From assembly GCA_963662865.1 (NCBI GenBank), contig OY759969.1, positions 744,001-808,000 on the forward strand: a stretch of DNA of 64,000 nt. The letters are read 5' to 3'. The DNA is from JAJDYQ01 sp963662865. Lineage in GTDB: Bacteria > Pseudomonadota > Gammaproteobacteria > JAJDYQ01. The position numbers and the translations under genes were made by a program. The notes under the pieces were generated by a model. The model saw nothing but the letters and a program-made list of their open reading frames with translations. It was not told where the DNA came from and did not search any database. Position 1 is the first letter of the stretch. Each line of letters starts with the position of its first letter. Shown here one piece after another: positions 34,563 through 44,700 of the stretch.

Positions 34563-35912
34563 ATGAAAATATTTGATGAAATTGAATCGGAAGTCCAAAG
34601 CTATGCGCGTGCGTTTCCCCGTGTATTTCACAAAGCCAGAGGCGAATTTCTCTATGATGAGAAAGGCAATCAATATCTCGATTTTTTGGCCGGGGCCGGC
34701 ACGCTGAATTACGGACACAATAATCCGGTGTTCAAGGAAAAGCTGATCGATTACATAAATAACGACGGCATCACTCACGGTCTGGATATGCACACTCGAG
34801 CCAAGGGCGAGTTTCTGGAATCCTTCAACGAGAAAATTTTGAAGCCACGTGGCATGGAATATGTGGTGCAGTTTACCGGGCCGACGGGAACAAATGCAGT
34901 AGAAGCCGCCATGAAAATTGCCCGTAATGTTACCGGTCAGCGCAATATCGTCACCTTCACCAACGGCTTTCATGGGGTCAGCCTGGGTTCGCTGGCAGCC
35001 ACTGGCAACTCCCACCACCGGGACGCGGCTGGTGTCACATTAAGCGGTATTCATCGCATGCCCTATGACGGTTATCTGGGCGAGGACATTGATACTACCG
35101 CGTATCTGGATAAAGTGCTGGCAGATTCCAGCAGTGGCATTAACTCGCCCGCTGCGGTTATTGTCGAGACAGTACAGGGCGAAGGCGGCATCAATGCCGC
35201 CAGCTTTGAGTGGCTGCATAATCTACAGGCCGTGTGCAAAAAGCACGGTGTGTTACTGATTATCGATGACATTCAGGCCGGTTGCGGGCGTACCGGTGAT
35301 TACTTCAGCTTCGAAGCAGCCGGTATTGAGCCGGATATTATTACGCTATCGAAGTCTCTCGGTGGTTATGGGCTGCCCTTTGCCGTGGTATTAATGAAGC
35401 CTGAATTGGACCAATGGAAGCCGGGAGAACACAACGGCACGTTCCGGGGTAATAACCTTGCCTTTGTAGCGGCAAAAGCTGCTATTGACCATTACTGGTC
35501 GGATAGCCGATTCTCCAACGAGATCAAGCGCAAGGGTCAGTACGTATCACAACGACTGGTAGCCATCGTAGAGCAATATGGCGGAGGTCATTTTACCACG
35601 CGCGGGCGCGGCATGTTCCGGGGCATCAACTGTGTGAGCGGTGAACTGGCCGGAGCAATCACCCGGCATTCGTTCAGAAACGGGCTGATCATTGAGACCA
35701 GTGGCGCTGACAATCATGTGGTGAAGTTTCTGTGTCCGCTCACTATCAGTGACACGAGTCTGAAAAAAGGCATTGATATTGTCGAAAGCGCCATTAAAGA
35801 AGTGTGTGCCAGAGAAAACTCAATCCCCGAAGAGATTGATTATTTCGACGAACAGCAGATAGTCAACGCTTGGCCGGTAACAGAAGGCGCAACAGATCAA
35901 CCGCGCATCTGA
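34563..35912 (+). CDS. ectB: Diaminobutyrate-2-oxoglutarate aminotransferase
   Basis: First step of ectoine synthesis: transamination of aspartate-semialdehyde with glutamate to diaminobutyrate. It is a class III PLP aminotransferase of 449 residues, with FLAGAGTLNYGHNNP, FTGPTGTNAVEAAMKIAR, IIDDIQAGCGRTGDYFSFE and the PLP-Lys segment LSKSLGGYGLPFAVVLMKP. It draws on the same aspartate-semialdehyde pool as hom. Co-transcribed with ectA and ectC. Confidence 0.96.
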   Translation: MKIFDEIESEVQSYARAFPRVFHKARGEFLYDEKGNQYLDFLAGAGTLNYGHNNPVFKEKLIDYINNDGITHGLDMHTRAKGEFLESFNEKILKPRGMEYVVQFTGPTGTNAVEAAMKIARNVTGQRNIVTFTNGFHGVSLGSLAATGNSHHRDAAGVTLSGIHRMPYDGYLGEDIDTTAYLDKVLADSSSGINSPAAVIVETVQGEGGINAASFEWLHNLQAVCKKHGVLLIIDDIQAGCGRTGDYFSFEAAGIEPDIITLSKSLGGYGLPFAVVLMKPELDQWKPGEHNGTFRGNNLAFVAAKAAIDHYWSDSRFSNEIKRKGQYVSQRLVAIVEQYGGGHFTTRGRGMFRGINCVSGELAGAITRHSFRNGLIIETSGADNHVVKFLCPLTISDTSLKKGIDIVESAIKEVCARENSIPEEIDYFDEQQIVNAWPVTEGATDQPRI

Positions 35913-35963
35913 CCGGGCGAACGATAGTGGTTATTAAGTGCTTACAAAAAGAGAAAAATTCCA

Positions 35964-36365
35964 ATGATCGTTAGACATTTAACAGATGTAGAAAAAACAG
36001 GGCGACGCATCGTATCCCCTGATGGAAACTGGGAGAGTGTGCGATTACTGCTCAAGGGCGACCGGATGGGGTTTTCGTTCCATATCACTACGGTTTATGA
36101 AGGAGCAGACTTTCAGATGCACTATCAAAACCACCTGGAATCAGTTTACTGCATTTCCGGCGAAGGCGAGGTGGAAACACTGGTCGATGGCAGGGTTTAC
36201 CCCATCACATCCGGTACGCTGTATAATTTGGATAAGCACGACAAACACATTTTGCGCGCCTTTAAAGAAATGAAAATGGCCTGTGTCTTTAATCCGCCGC
36301 TGAACGGTAAAGAAGTTCACAACGCTGCAGGCGCTTACGAACTGGATGCCGAAGCCATTAACTGA
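35964..36365 (+). CDS. ectC: Ectoine synthase
   Basis: Cupin-fold enzyme that closes acetyldiaminobutyrate to the compatible solute ectoine. It is 133 residues, full length: MIVRHLTDVEKTGRRIVSPD, SFHITTVYEGADFQMHYQNHLESVYCISGEGE and LDKHDKHILRAFKEM, with the C-terminal AAGAYELD. It follows ectB by 51 bp. No intact ectD or dedicated aspartokinase follows. Confidence 0.96.
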   Translation: MIVRHLTDVEKTGRRIVSPDGNWESVRLLLKGDRMGFSFHITTVYEGADFQMHYQNHLESVYCISGEGEVETLVDGRVYPITSGTLYNLDKHDKHILRAFKEMKMACVFNPPLNGKEVHNAAGAYELDAEAIN

Positions 36366-36688
36366 GAAGGCCATGCAAGCGCAACCGGCCAGACTATCAT
36401 GAGTACTACAGCGATGTCCGAGCTGCAAACACAACAGGATCGTTCCCCTTCGAGAGAAGCCTTAACCGTCTAACGCCTTCTTCGTATATAACGCACTCAG
36501 TAATCGTGTCGTTGAGCCTTTCTGCAATCAGCCACCGCGCCCGGAATATATAGGCACACGTGAGACAATCGAACCCGTTCGAATGCAAACATGGACAACA
36601 GGTGCTTTCGTCAACTAAAAAGAAGCGAATGAACCGCCATTACAATGTTCGGCTTGTTGCCAGGCCATACGGAATCGGTAAATTTGAT
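36366..36688. other. 323-bp gap after ectC with no convincing gene
   Basis: Nothing clearly coding. A minus-strand frame (36406-36588, 60 codons) has no recognisable features. A short plus-strand frame, MSTTAMSELQTQQDRSPSRE, faintly recalls the D-x-Y-P-S-R start of ectoine hydroxylase but ends after 24 codons. It is not annotated as a gene. Confidence 0.4.
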
Positions 36689-37297
36689 TTACATGGCTGA
36701 CCGATACTGATGCCAGTAATACATTACCTTTTTCACGTATCTTTGAGTTTCCTTAAAAGGCGGGATTTTATGGCCATAACGAATAACATTATTCTCGCCG
36801 GCATTATAGGCAGCAAGTGCGAGCTCGGTATTATCGAACTGCAGCAGCAGATCTTTAAGATAACGGGTTCCTGCGTACACATTTGCTTCAGGATTATACC
36901 GGTCACTGGTGCCGTACCGCTTTGCAGTGCCGGGCATAAGCTGCATAAGTCCAACGGCACCGGCCTTTGACACAGCTTTGGGATCATATGCCGATTCGGC
37001 TGTAATCAGAGCATCAAGCAGAGATTCATCCACCCTGTAACGCCGTGCGGCCTTGCTGACCAGACTGGAGTATCTTTTTCGGTTCGTGGCAAAATTTCCG
37101 ATATCAAGTGACTGCATGGGTTTATGCATCCACTCACGAGAGGTAATTTTCTGAAAACCGTCATGAGGAGGCCTGTCAGTAAGATAGACATGCCCGCCTG
37201 AGTCTTTATAGATATAAATCTCAGAGGCATATGCACTCCAGACAGACGCGGAATATAAGCATAGCAGCAGGGCGTGGCGTATTAATTTAGACATCAA
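36689..37297 (-). CDS. Lytic transglycosylase (SLT domain) with DUF4124-like N-terminus
   Basis: Predicted periplasmic murein-cleaving enzyme of 202 residues. The signal peptide is at residues 1-25 (LIRHALLLCLYSASVWSAYA). A short DUF4124-type segment (IYIYKDSGGHVYLTDRPP) is followed by the SLT domain at about residues 78-195, with catalytic Glu in LITAESAYDPKAVSKAGAVGLMQLMPGTAKRYG (continuous) and ALAAYNAGENNV. It is divergent from nagZ, which acts on products of such enzymes in muropeptide recycling. Confidence 0.92.
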   Translation of the reverse strand: MMSKLIRHALLLCLYSASVWSAYASEIYIYKDSGGHVYLTDRPPHDGFQKITSREWMHKPMQSLDIGNFATNRKRYSSLVSKAARRYRVDESLLDALITAESAYDPKAVSKAGAVGLMQLMPGTAKRYGTSDRYNPEANVYAGTRYLKDLLLQFDNTELALAAYNAGENNVIRYGHKIPPFKETQRYVKKVMYYWHQYRSAM

Positions 37298-37426
37298 AAC
37301 AGTGGTTTAAGATGTATTTATCATTTATAACATAGCTTTGATTGCGGTGCGCAATATGGTTGATTACCAACTATGATTCCATGGCGCGACAGCGTACCAT
37401 TTCCCGACTTGTCACGGGAATCTGGT

Positions 37427-38479
37427 ATGTCTCTAGGTCCGCTTATTATTGACGTTGAGGGTTGGTCACTTACCGCCGAAGACACCGGAGTGCTTGGCCA
37501 TCCACTCATCGGCGGAGTGATCCTCTTTACCCGAAACTTTAAAACATCGGAACAGCTCGCAGAGTTGGTAGGGCATATTCACGCCATACGCGAGCCCCGG
37601 CTACTGGTCCTGATTGACCATGAAGGCGGGCCTGTACAACGCTTTCGGAATGGATTTACGCATCTGCCCGCCGCCACACAGCTTGGCCGCTACTATGACT
37701 GCAATTCGGCACAGGCCCTGAAACTTACGCAGGACATAGGATGGTTGCTTGCCGCCGAACTAAGAGCAGTCGGTATTGATCACAGCTTTACGCCGGTTCT
37801 TGATCGCCAGACAGATGAGAGTAAAGTCTTGAAGGACAGAACCTACCATCATGACATACAGGTGATTGCCGAACTGGCTAACAGGCTTATGAAAGGCTTA
37901 CAGGAAAGTGGTATGCAGGCTACAGGCAAACATTTTCCGGGCCACGGAGGAGTCAAGCAGGACTCTCATCTCGAACGACCCGTTGATGCGCGTTCATATG
38001 CAGACATTTATTCACAGAGCCTGCTCCCTTTTGAGCGCATGATTCATTATGGGCTGTCTGGTATCATGCCGGCTCACGTCGTATATGAGCAGGTAGATTC
38101 AAACCCCGCGGGATTTTCCCGTATCTGGTTGAAAGAGATTCTGCGCAAACAACTTGAATTCAACGGAGTAATTTTCAGTGATGATATCAGCATGGCCGGT
38201 GCGTGCGCAGTCGGTGGTTACACAGAGCGTGCTGAAGCCGCGTTAGAAGCAGGCTGTGACTCGGTGCTGGTCTGCAATAACAGAGCGGGAGTCGTTGAGA
38301 TACTGGATAAACTGAAACACTCCATCAATCCGGTATTACACAGTCGTCTGGCCCGTATGCGTGGGCAGCCTATCGGAGACCGGGAAGCCTGTCGCAGCAC
38401 TATCCGTTGGAAAAAAACGATTGATAGCCTCCGTTTATTAAACGACAAATTCCCTGTCGAGAGAGAACTGGACTTTTAG
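37427..38479 (+). CDS. nagZ: Beta-N-acetylhexosaminidase NagZ
   Basis: Cytoplasmic family 3 glycosidase that removes GlcNAc from anhydromuropeptides in cell-wall recycling, 350 residues. The signature is KHFPGHGGVKQDSHLERP, the nucleophile Asp lies in VIFSDDISMAGA, and IDHEGGPVQRF is conserved. ATG 37427 (GGGA seven bases upstream) gives SLGPLIIDVEG, the normal start; the frame is open 18 codons further up. The MscS gene follows by 21 bp. Confidence 0.95.
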   Translation: MSLGPLIIDVEGWSLTAEDTGVLGHPLIGGVILFTRNFKTSEQLAELVGHIHAIREPRLLVLIDHEGGPVQRFRNGFTHLPAATQLGRYYDCNSAQALKLTQDIGWLLAAELRAVGIDHSFTPVLDRQTDESKVLKDRTYHHDIQVIAELANRLMKGLQESGMQATGKHFPGHGGVKQDSHLERPVDARSYADIYSQSLLPFERMIHYGLSGIMPAHVVYEQVDSNPAGFSRIWLKEILRKQLEFNGVIFSDDISMAGACAVGGYTERAEAALEAGCDSVLVCNNRAGVVEILDKLKHSINPVLHSRLARMRGQPIGDREACRSTIRWKKTIDSLRLLNDKFPVERELDF

Positions 38480-38500
38480 CATATAATTACGGATGATTTT

Positions 38501-39619
38501 ATGACTATGAATGATTTTCTGGAAAAGATGATGGCGCTGGTCAATATGGAAACCTGGACCATTCAGGTTTTTATTATCGTCCTTCTTACATTGGTCGTTA
38601 ATTTTGCACAAAAGCGCGTAATACGGCAGATTCAAAATCAGTCCGCAAAAACCAAGAGCGTCTGGGATGACGCCTTGTTTTCCGCATTAGACCGACCGCT
38701 GAGTCTATTAATATGGGTAGCGGGTCTGGGTTTTGCCGTGGAGATTGTTTATAGCCACACAGGCGCGGCAATCTTTGAAAAAGTATCGGCGCTGCGTGAT
38801 ACCGGTATTATAGCCAGTGCTGTATGGTTTCTTGTGCGGTTTATCCGATTTGCCGAACAATTCTACATTGACCGGGAAATCAAATCAGGGGCACAGGACG
38901 ATGAAACCGCAGTGGTTGCGGTTGGCAAACTGTTACGCCTTGCGGTGCTGATTACCGGCATACTGGTCATGTTACAGACCCTGGGTTTCAGTGTATCAGG
39001 CGTCCTCGCTTTTGGCGGTGTAGGCGGCATTGCGGTGGGTTTTGCAGCCAGAGACTTACTGGCCAACTTTTTCGGAGGCCTGATGATTTACCTGGACAGG
39101 CCATTTTTCGTTGGTGACTGGGTTCGTTCACCGGAAAAGGAAATTGAAGGGACGGTTGAAGATATCGGCTGGCGCCTGACGCGGATAAGGACTTTCGACC
39201 AACGGCCGCTTTACGTGCCGAACTCCGTATTTGCCAGCATCTCAGTAGAAAACCCATCCCGCATGACAAATCGTCGCATTAAAGAAACCATTGGTATTCG
39301 TTACGAAGATGCCGCAAAAATGCCAGACATCATTCAATCAACCAGGGATATGCTGGAGAATCACGAAGAAATCGATGCCTCAAAAACACTGATTGTAAAC
39401 TTTAATGCATTTGCCCCATCCTCTCTCGACTTCTTCATCTACACATTTACAAAAACAACGGACTGGGTCCGCTTCCACGAAATCAAGCAGAACGTTCTTC
39501 TCAAAGTGCTTGAGATTATTGAATCGCATGGAGCTGAAGCGGCATTCCCGACATCCACGCTTCACATTGTAAGTGAGCCATCTGCAACAGCACCGGATAA
39601 CGGATTACCCGGTTCATGA
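38501..39619 (+). CDS. MscS-family mechanosensitive channel
   Basis: Inner-membrane channel of 372 residues that releases solutes on osmotic downshock. There are about four N-terminal membrane segments; the pore helix and following beta domain are well matched: VSGVLAFGGVGGIAVGFAARDLLANFFGGLMIYLDRPFFVGDWV (continuous), then VEDIGWRLTRIRTFDQRPLYVPNSVFA. It overlaps the next gene by 4 bases. Its place near ectABC makes sense, since a cell that stores ectoine needs a release valve; this link is inferred. Confidence 0.95.
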   Translation: MTMNDFLEKMMALVNMETWTIQVFIIVLLTLVVNFAQKRVIRQIQNQSAKTKSVWDDALFSALDRPLSLLIWVAGLGFAVEIVYSHTGAAIFEKVSALRDTGIIASAVWFLVRFIRFAEQFYIDREIKSGAQDDETAVVAVGKLLRLAVLITGILVMLQTLGFSVSGVLAFGGVGGIAVGFAARDLLANFFGGLMIYLDRPFFVGDWVRSPEKEIEGTVEDIGWRLTRIRTFDQRPLYVPNSVFASISVENPSRMTNRRIKETIGIRYEDAAKMPDIIQSTRDMLENHEEIDASKTLIVNFNAFAPSSLDFFIYTFTKTTDWVRFHEIKQNVLLKVLEIIESHGAEAAFPTSTLHIVSEPSATAPDNGLPGS

Positions 39620-40602
39620 AACCGCATCCTATAGAAGATATCTATTCAGCACACCGGCGGATTCTGGCGTTTATTCACGAAACACCCATATTGACCAGCA
39701 GTAGCATTAATCGTGAATTAGACAGAAGCCTGTTTTTCAAATGTGAGAACTTTCAAAAGACCGGAGCATTCAAGTTTCGCGGCGCCATGAGCGCTATTAC
39801 CGCCTTAACCGAAGATCAGGCGCGTCGCAGCGTGATAACACATTCTTCCGGGAATCACGCCGCCGCCCTCGCACTGGCGGCCAAATTGAATCATATTGAT
39901 TGTCACGTTGTAATACCCGAAGATGCCCCGGAATTTAAGAAAAAAGCCGCTCATCGTTACGGAGCACACGTTAACTACTGCCCCCCGGGAATGCTGTCAC
40001 GCCAGGCCCTGGCAGAAGACCTGGTCCGCTCACATGGATACACCTTGATACCCCCCTACGACGACCACAATATAATTTGTGGACAGGGGACAGCGACGCT
40101 TGAATTACTTCGGCAGGTCGGCAGCCTGGACGCCCTGATTCTTCCGATCGGAGGCGGAGGCCTGATTGCAGGTGCCTCAATCGTGCTGAATGAAATCGCT
40201 CCCGCAACTGACCTGATAGGAGTTGAACCCGAACTCGCTGACGAAGCAAAACGCTCCCTGGACTGCGGTCGGATACTACCCGCTACAGAGCGCACAACCA
40301 TTGCAGATGGACTACAGGCTGGCGTAGGAGTACTGAACTTTCAACTGATCAAAAAGCACGTCCGGCAGATATATACAGCCACCGAAGACCAGATACGTAC
40401 CGCAATGCACATGATTTGGCAACGCATGAAAATAATAATCGAACCGTCAGCGGCGGTAGCACTTGCGGCATTACTATTTAGTGACATTGACCGAAAGTAT
40501 CAACGTATCGGCACGATATTCACCGGCGGCAACATTGACCTGTCAAGCATCATGACCGAATACTGCGAAGACGATAATCAAGGGGCAATAGCTGCATTAT
40601 AA
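39616..40602 (+). CDS. PLP-dependent serine/threonine dehydratase or racemase-like enzyme
   Basis: Fold-type II PLP enzyme of 328 residues without an ACT domain. The PLP-Lys is in FQKTGAFKFRGAMSA, the phosphate-binding loop is PIGGGGLIAGASI, and the substrate loop is SSGNHAAALALAAK. It resembles catabolic threonine dehydratase, serine racemase and 3-hydroxyaspartate dehydratase, which cannot be separated by eye. EutB of hydroxyectoine breakdown belongs to the same family, but no other eut gene is seen. It overlaps the MscS gene by 4 bases and the convergent SseB gene by 6. Confidence 0.88.
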   Translation: MKPHPIEDIYSAHRRILAFIHETPILTSSSINRELDRSLFFKCENFQKTGAFKFRGAMSAITALTEDQARRSVITHSSGNHAAALALAAKLNHIDCHVVIPEDAPEFKKKAAHRYGAHVNYCPPGMLSRQALAEDLVRSHGYTLIPPYDDHNIICGQGTATLELLRQVGSLDALILPIGGGGLIAGASIVLNEIAPATDLIGVEPELADEAKRSLDCGRILPATERTTIADGLQAGVGVLNFQLIKKHVRQIYTATEDQIRTAMHMIWQRMKIIIEPSAAVALAALLFSDIDRKYQRIGTIFTGGNIDLSSIMTEYCEDDNQGAIAAL

Positions 40603-41022
40603 AGCCTGACCATCTGAAGCCGTTAATTGCCGGATCGCCTCCGGTTCAAGATCAATCCCTACAGGCCAGCCCGGATTAAGAGAAATACCAAACCCGATGC
40701 CCGTTTTTTCCAGTATCCAGGTAAACTCAGTGAGCAGCCCGCCGTCATCATAACCCGGAAAATTCTTCACAAACTCAGTGGCCCTTTCCGGACTGGTAAA
40801 TAAAACCAGAAACTCAACACCGTTATCGCCCTGTATCGACAATGGCCTCGCCTGATCGCCCAACTGTATATTGCCGATAGCCTTTTTCTGATCCTCATGG
40901 ATCGGCATATACACCTGCGACTCCATCAAAGCCCGCATGAAATCCTCGCCTGAAATACGGCCCTCCTGTGCGCCGAGGAGCGATTCCTCCAGATAATTTC
41001 TGGGGTCAAATTCACTGGACAT
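40597..41022 (-). CDS. SseB-like protein
   Basis: A 141-residue soluble protein with the SseB N-terminal domain pattern: LEESLLGAQEGRISGEDFMRALMESQVYMP, LVLFTSPERATEFVKNFPGY and ILEKTGIGFGISLNPGWPVGIDLEP near the end. The function of the family is not settled. ATG 41022 is chosen; a GTG at 41043 would add seven residues. It converges on, and overlaps, the dehydratase gene. Confidence 0.82.
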   Translation of the reverse strand: MSSEFDPRNYLEESLLGAQEGRISGEDFMRALMESQVYMPIHEDQKKAIGNIQLGDQARPLSIQGDNGVEFLVLFTSPERATEFVKNFPGYDDGGLLTEFTWILEKTGIGFGISLNPGWPVGIDLEPEAIRQLTASDGQAL

Positions 41023-41043
41023 AATGGACTGCCGCCAAGACAC

Positions 41044-41584
41044 CCTTGAAGAGAAACCGCATTATATGCCAATACCACCGGCAGTCGAGAGCCAATTTCA
41101 GCAGGAGTGACGATAGCCCGGAACCACCTGCCGACATCAGCCTGCAACGGGCGGAGCATCCGACCGGCTGCAATACCTGCCGGCCTCACGATAGTATAAG
41201 CAGATTAAGACAGGTTTGAGACTGATCACAGGCCCGGCAATCGGCTCCGGCAATCGGCCGGCCCGTGTAGTAATCAACACACATGGATGACGAAACTGGC
41301 CCGAAAACACCCCCGGACGACGATCAGCGAGCCATGCAGGCCGCGATTTTGCCTTATTCAATAACTAAATCAGGATAAAGGCTTGTAATCCGGTCCGTAA
41401 GTGACTAAAGTAGTTCAAGTTGCAGGTATAAATCCGGCTTGGATTCTGCACCGGAACCGGTCCAAAGGCCGGGCCTGAACAGAGAACATCGGTATAGACA
41501 ACCCATAGTAAAAGAAGCTCAAGCAGATTGGAGATTGAACGGCCCGCAAAGCCGCTTACACATTGTCGTAACAGAGGAATGACC
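41044..41584 (+). promoter_or_regulatory. AT2 upstream and leader region
   Basis: No gene seen. The part from about 41230 is a diverged copy of the AT1 upstream DNA: GGCCCGTGTA, AAAGGCTTGTAAT versus AAAGCTTGCAAT, a candidate -10 TATAAA (41427-41432), and the block CGGCCCGCAAAGCCGCTT at 41540-41557, identical to AT1. The AT2 hairpin stem is only four pairs, weaker than in AT1. Confidence 0.5.
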
Positions 41585-41761
<177 letters not shown>

Positions 41762-44700
41762 CCTTTCCGGCCTGCGCCGCGGGCTGATTGCCGTGTTGCT
41801 CGGCCTGCCGCTGCTGGCAGGACTGGCCAGCGAAGCCGCCGCCCAGACCACGCCGGTGGCCAATGACGATGGTTCCTACACCGTCCCCAGTGACTGGGCG
41901 CTGAGACCGTCTGCCGTCAACGTCGGCGGTCGATTCCGGCTGATGTTCCGCACCACAACCGGCAGGAACGCCGTGTCAACGAACATCGCCGACTACAACA
42001 CCTTCGTGCAGAATCACATCGCCGCTGGCCACATGGCCATTCGACCCTACAGCTCGGCCTTCCGCGTCCTCGCTTCAACCACCACGGTGAACGCCCGCGA
42101 CAATGCCATGACCACCGGTACCGGCGTGCCCATCTACTGGCTGGGCGGCGCCAGGGTCGCCGACAATTATTCCGACTTCCACGACGGTTCGTGGGATAGC
42201 TCAGCAGTACGCGACAGAAATGCAGCTTCAGTTAGCTCGACTGCCGCAGTCTATACAGGCAGCAACGACGATGGAACTGTGTTTAGCGGACATGCACTTG
42301 GTCAGGATCAGGTCAGATCAGGGAGCGGGGCGACAGGCTTGAATTTTGGTGCCAGTTTCGCTGTTCAGGACAATTTTAGTCAACCGTTCTTCGCCCTCTC
42401 CCCAGTCTTCGTGGTGGACGCCGCCGCCGTCCTCTCACTCACCCTGGACACAGCCACCGCGCTCGAAGGCGATTCCGGCTTTACCGACTATACCGGGACA
42501 ATCAGACTGTCGGAGACTTACTCGACCGAATTTCAGATCGACCTGTGTTCAAGCTCAAGCGGTACGGCGACCCGCGGTACTAGTAATGACTGGGCTCTGT
42601 TGGAGGCGAGATTAGTTGGGTTCCGCGTATTACCAGACCCATGTTTCATTATTCCAGTGGGAGGTAATAGCAGCGGTCGTTACGGAATACGAGTTTATGG
42701 CGACACAACAACAGAGTCTGCCGAGACGATCGTGCTGGAACTTCGCAGAAGGAGTAACACTCCCGCCGACGTATTGATTTCCACCACCGCCGGCAGCATC
42801 ACCCACACCATCATAGATGACGAAGCGCACAAAGCATCGATTAGCCTGACCAGTAACGCCGGGCCCGAAGGCAATTCCGGTTCGCGGGACACAGGATTCC
42901 AGATTAGCATGGCACCCGCCCGTTCGGCGCGCACCCGCTTTTTAGCTTGTATTGACCCCGGCAGCACCGCCACCTACCTGGGAGCGGACAGGGAGTCGTC
43001 GCTTATCGTCGTCGACGTGGAAGGTACTACAGTAGTCGAAAGCTCTACCACGTCGGGTTGCACAACCGTGTCTGTTGGTGCCAATGCGACAAACACAGGC
43101 ACAACTTACGACATACGGGTCAACGGCGACACGACAGATGAGCCGGACGAGACAGTGGTACTGACCCTTGCCAGGTTGATGACAGGCTCCCCGTCGGTAG
43201 ACACCCCCAACGGCGTGGGCATTACCACCCGCCGCGTCACCTACACCATCACCGACGACGACCCCACCATCGTCTCCCTGGCCCGCGACGGTACCGGCGC
43301 CGTTAGCGAAACCGGCACGATCAGATTGACCGTCAGCCTGTCCCGGCCACTGATTGCCGGAGAGATCATCGACGTGCCGCTGGCCATCGGCGGCACAGGG
43401 GTGACCACAGACGACTGGAGCCTGGCGCCCGTGACCGGCGGCGGCCTCAATACCGGCGTGACCCTGTCGGCCCAAACCACGGCCATGCCACAGCTGCGCT
43501 TTTCGGGTCAGGGTGCCCGGACCGCCACCCTGCTGCTGTCACCGGCATTCGACGGCACCGCCGAGGGCGGCGGCACCGAGACCTACACCATCGCGCTGGG
43601 CCCGAACGACGCCAGCGCCAACGGCTTTGACCACGCCAGCCGGGGCACCAATGTCGGCGGCGGCGTCGACCCGCACGCCAGCGCCAATACCTTCGACGTG
43701 ATGGTGACCGATGCAAACGACCGCGTCTTGTCGCTCAGTATCGACTCCGCAATGGGAGCCGAAGGCGATTCCGGTTTCAGCGACGGTGCGACATTAACAT
43801 TCACCCTCGACCCGCCGGGTGCGACAGGGTTTGTCATTTTGAACATTGTTGGTAGTGCCGCCAACTCAGACTTCCTGATCGCCACAAGCGAAAACCCCAC
43901 GACATTTTTTTACGCTCTAGGAAGGCGATCCATAAATCTAGCAACCTTCTTTTCGAGCGGGCCCAGCCGTACACTCAGGGTCCGCGCCAGCGGCGACACG
44001 TCCGATGAAGGCGACGAGACAGTGTCCCTAGTCCTGAGCCGGCTTGACGGCGCCACCCCCGCCAACGTCGTCATCTCCCCAACCGCCAACCGCGTCACCT
44101 ACACCATCACCGACGACGACCCCACCATCGTCTCCCTGACCCGCACCGGCGGCACCGGCGCCATTGAAGAAGGCGGCACAGTGGGTTTCACCATCGAACT
44201 GGACCGGGCACTGACAGCCGGCGAAATCATCGACGTGCCACTGTCAATCGGCGGCACCGGAGTCACCGCAGACGACTGGAGCCTGGCAGCCGCCGGCACC
44301 GGCGTCACCCTGTCGGCAGAGGCCACGGCCACCCCGTTGCTGAACTTTGCAGGCACAGGCGCCGAGACCGCCACCCTGGTGCTGACACCGGCGGGCGACA
44401 ATATCGACGAGGGCACCGAGACCTACACCATCGCGCTGGGCCCGAACGACGCCAGCGCCAACGGCTTTGACCTCGCCAGTCGGGCCACCAATGTCGGCGG
44501 CGGCGCCGACCCGCACGCCAGCGACACGACCTTCGACGTGATGGTGACCGATGTCACCACCCACACCGTATCAATCAGCCTGGACCGCACCATGGCCGCC
44601 GAGGGCGATTCCGGCATTACCGACGGCGCGACCGTGACGGTGACCTTCGACCCGCCTTATACGGGAACCTACATTTTCGCTATATGTTCCGGCGGCACCG

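Noticed and set aside
36406..36588. 60-codon minus-strand frame after ectC
   Set aside because: No homology recognised, no ribosome site, and neighbouring DNA looks non-coding.
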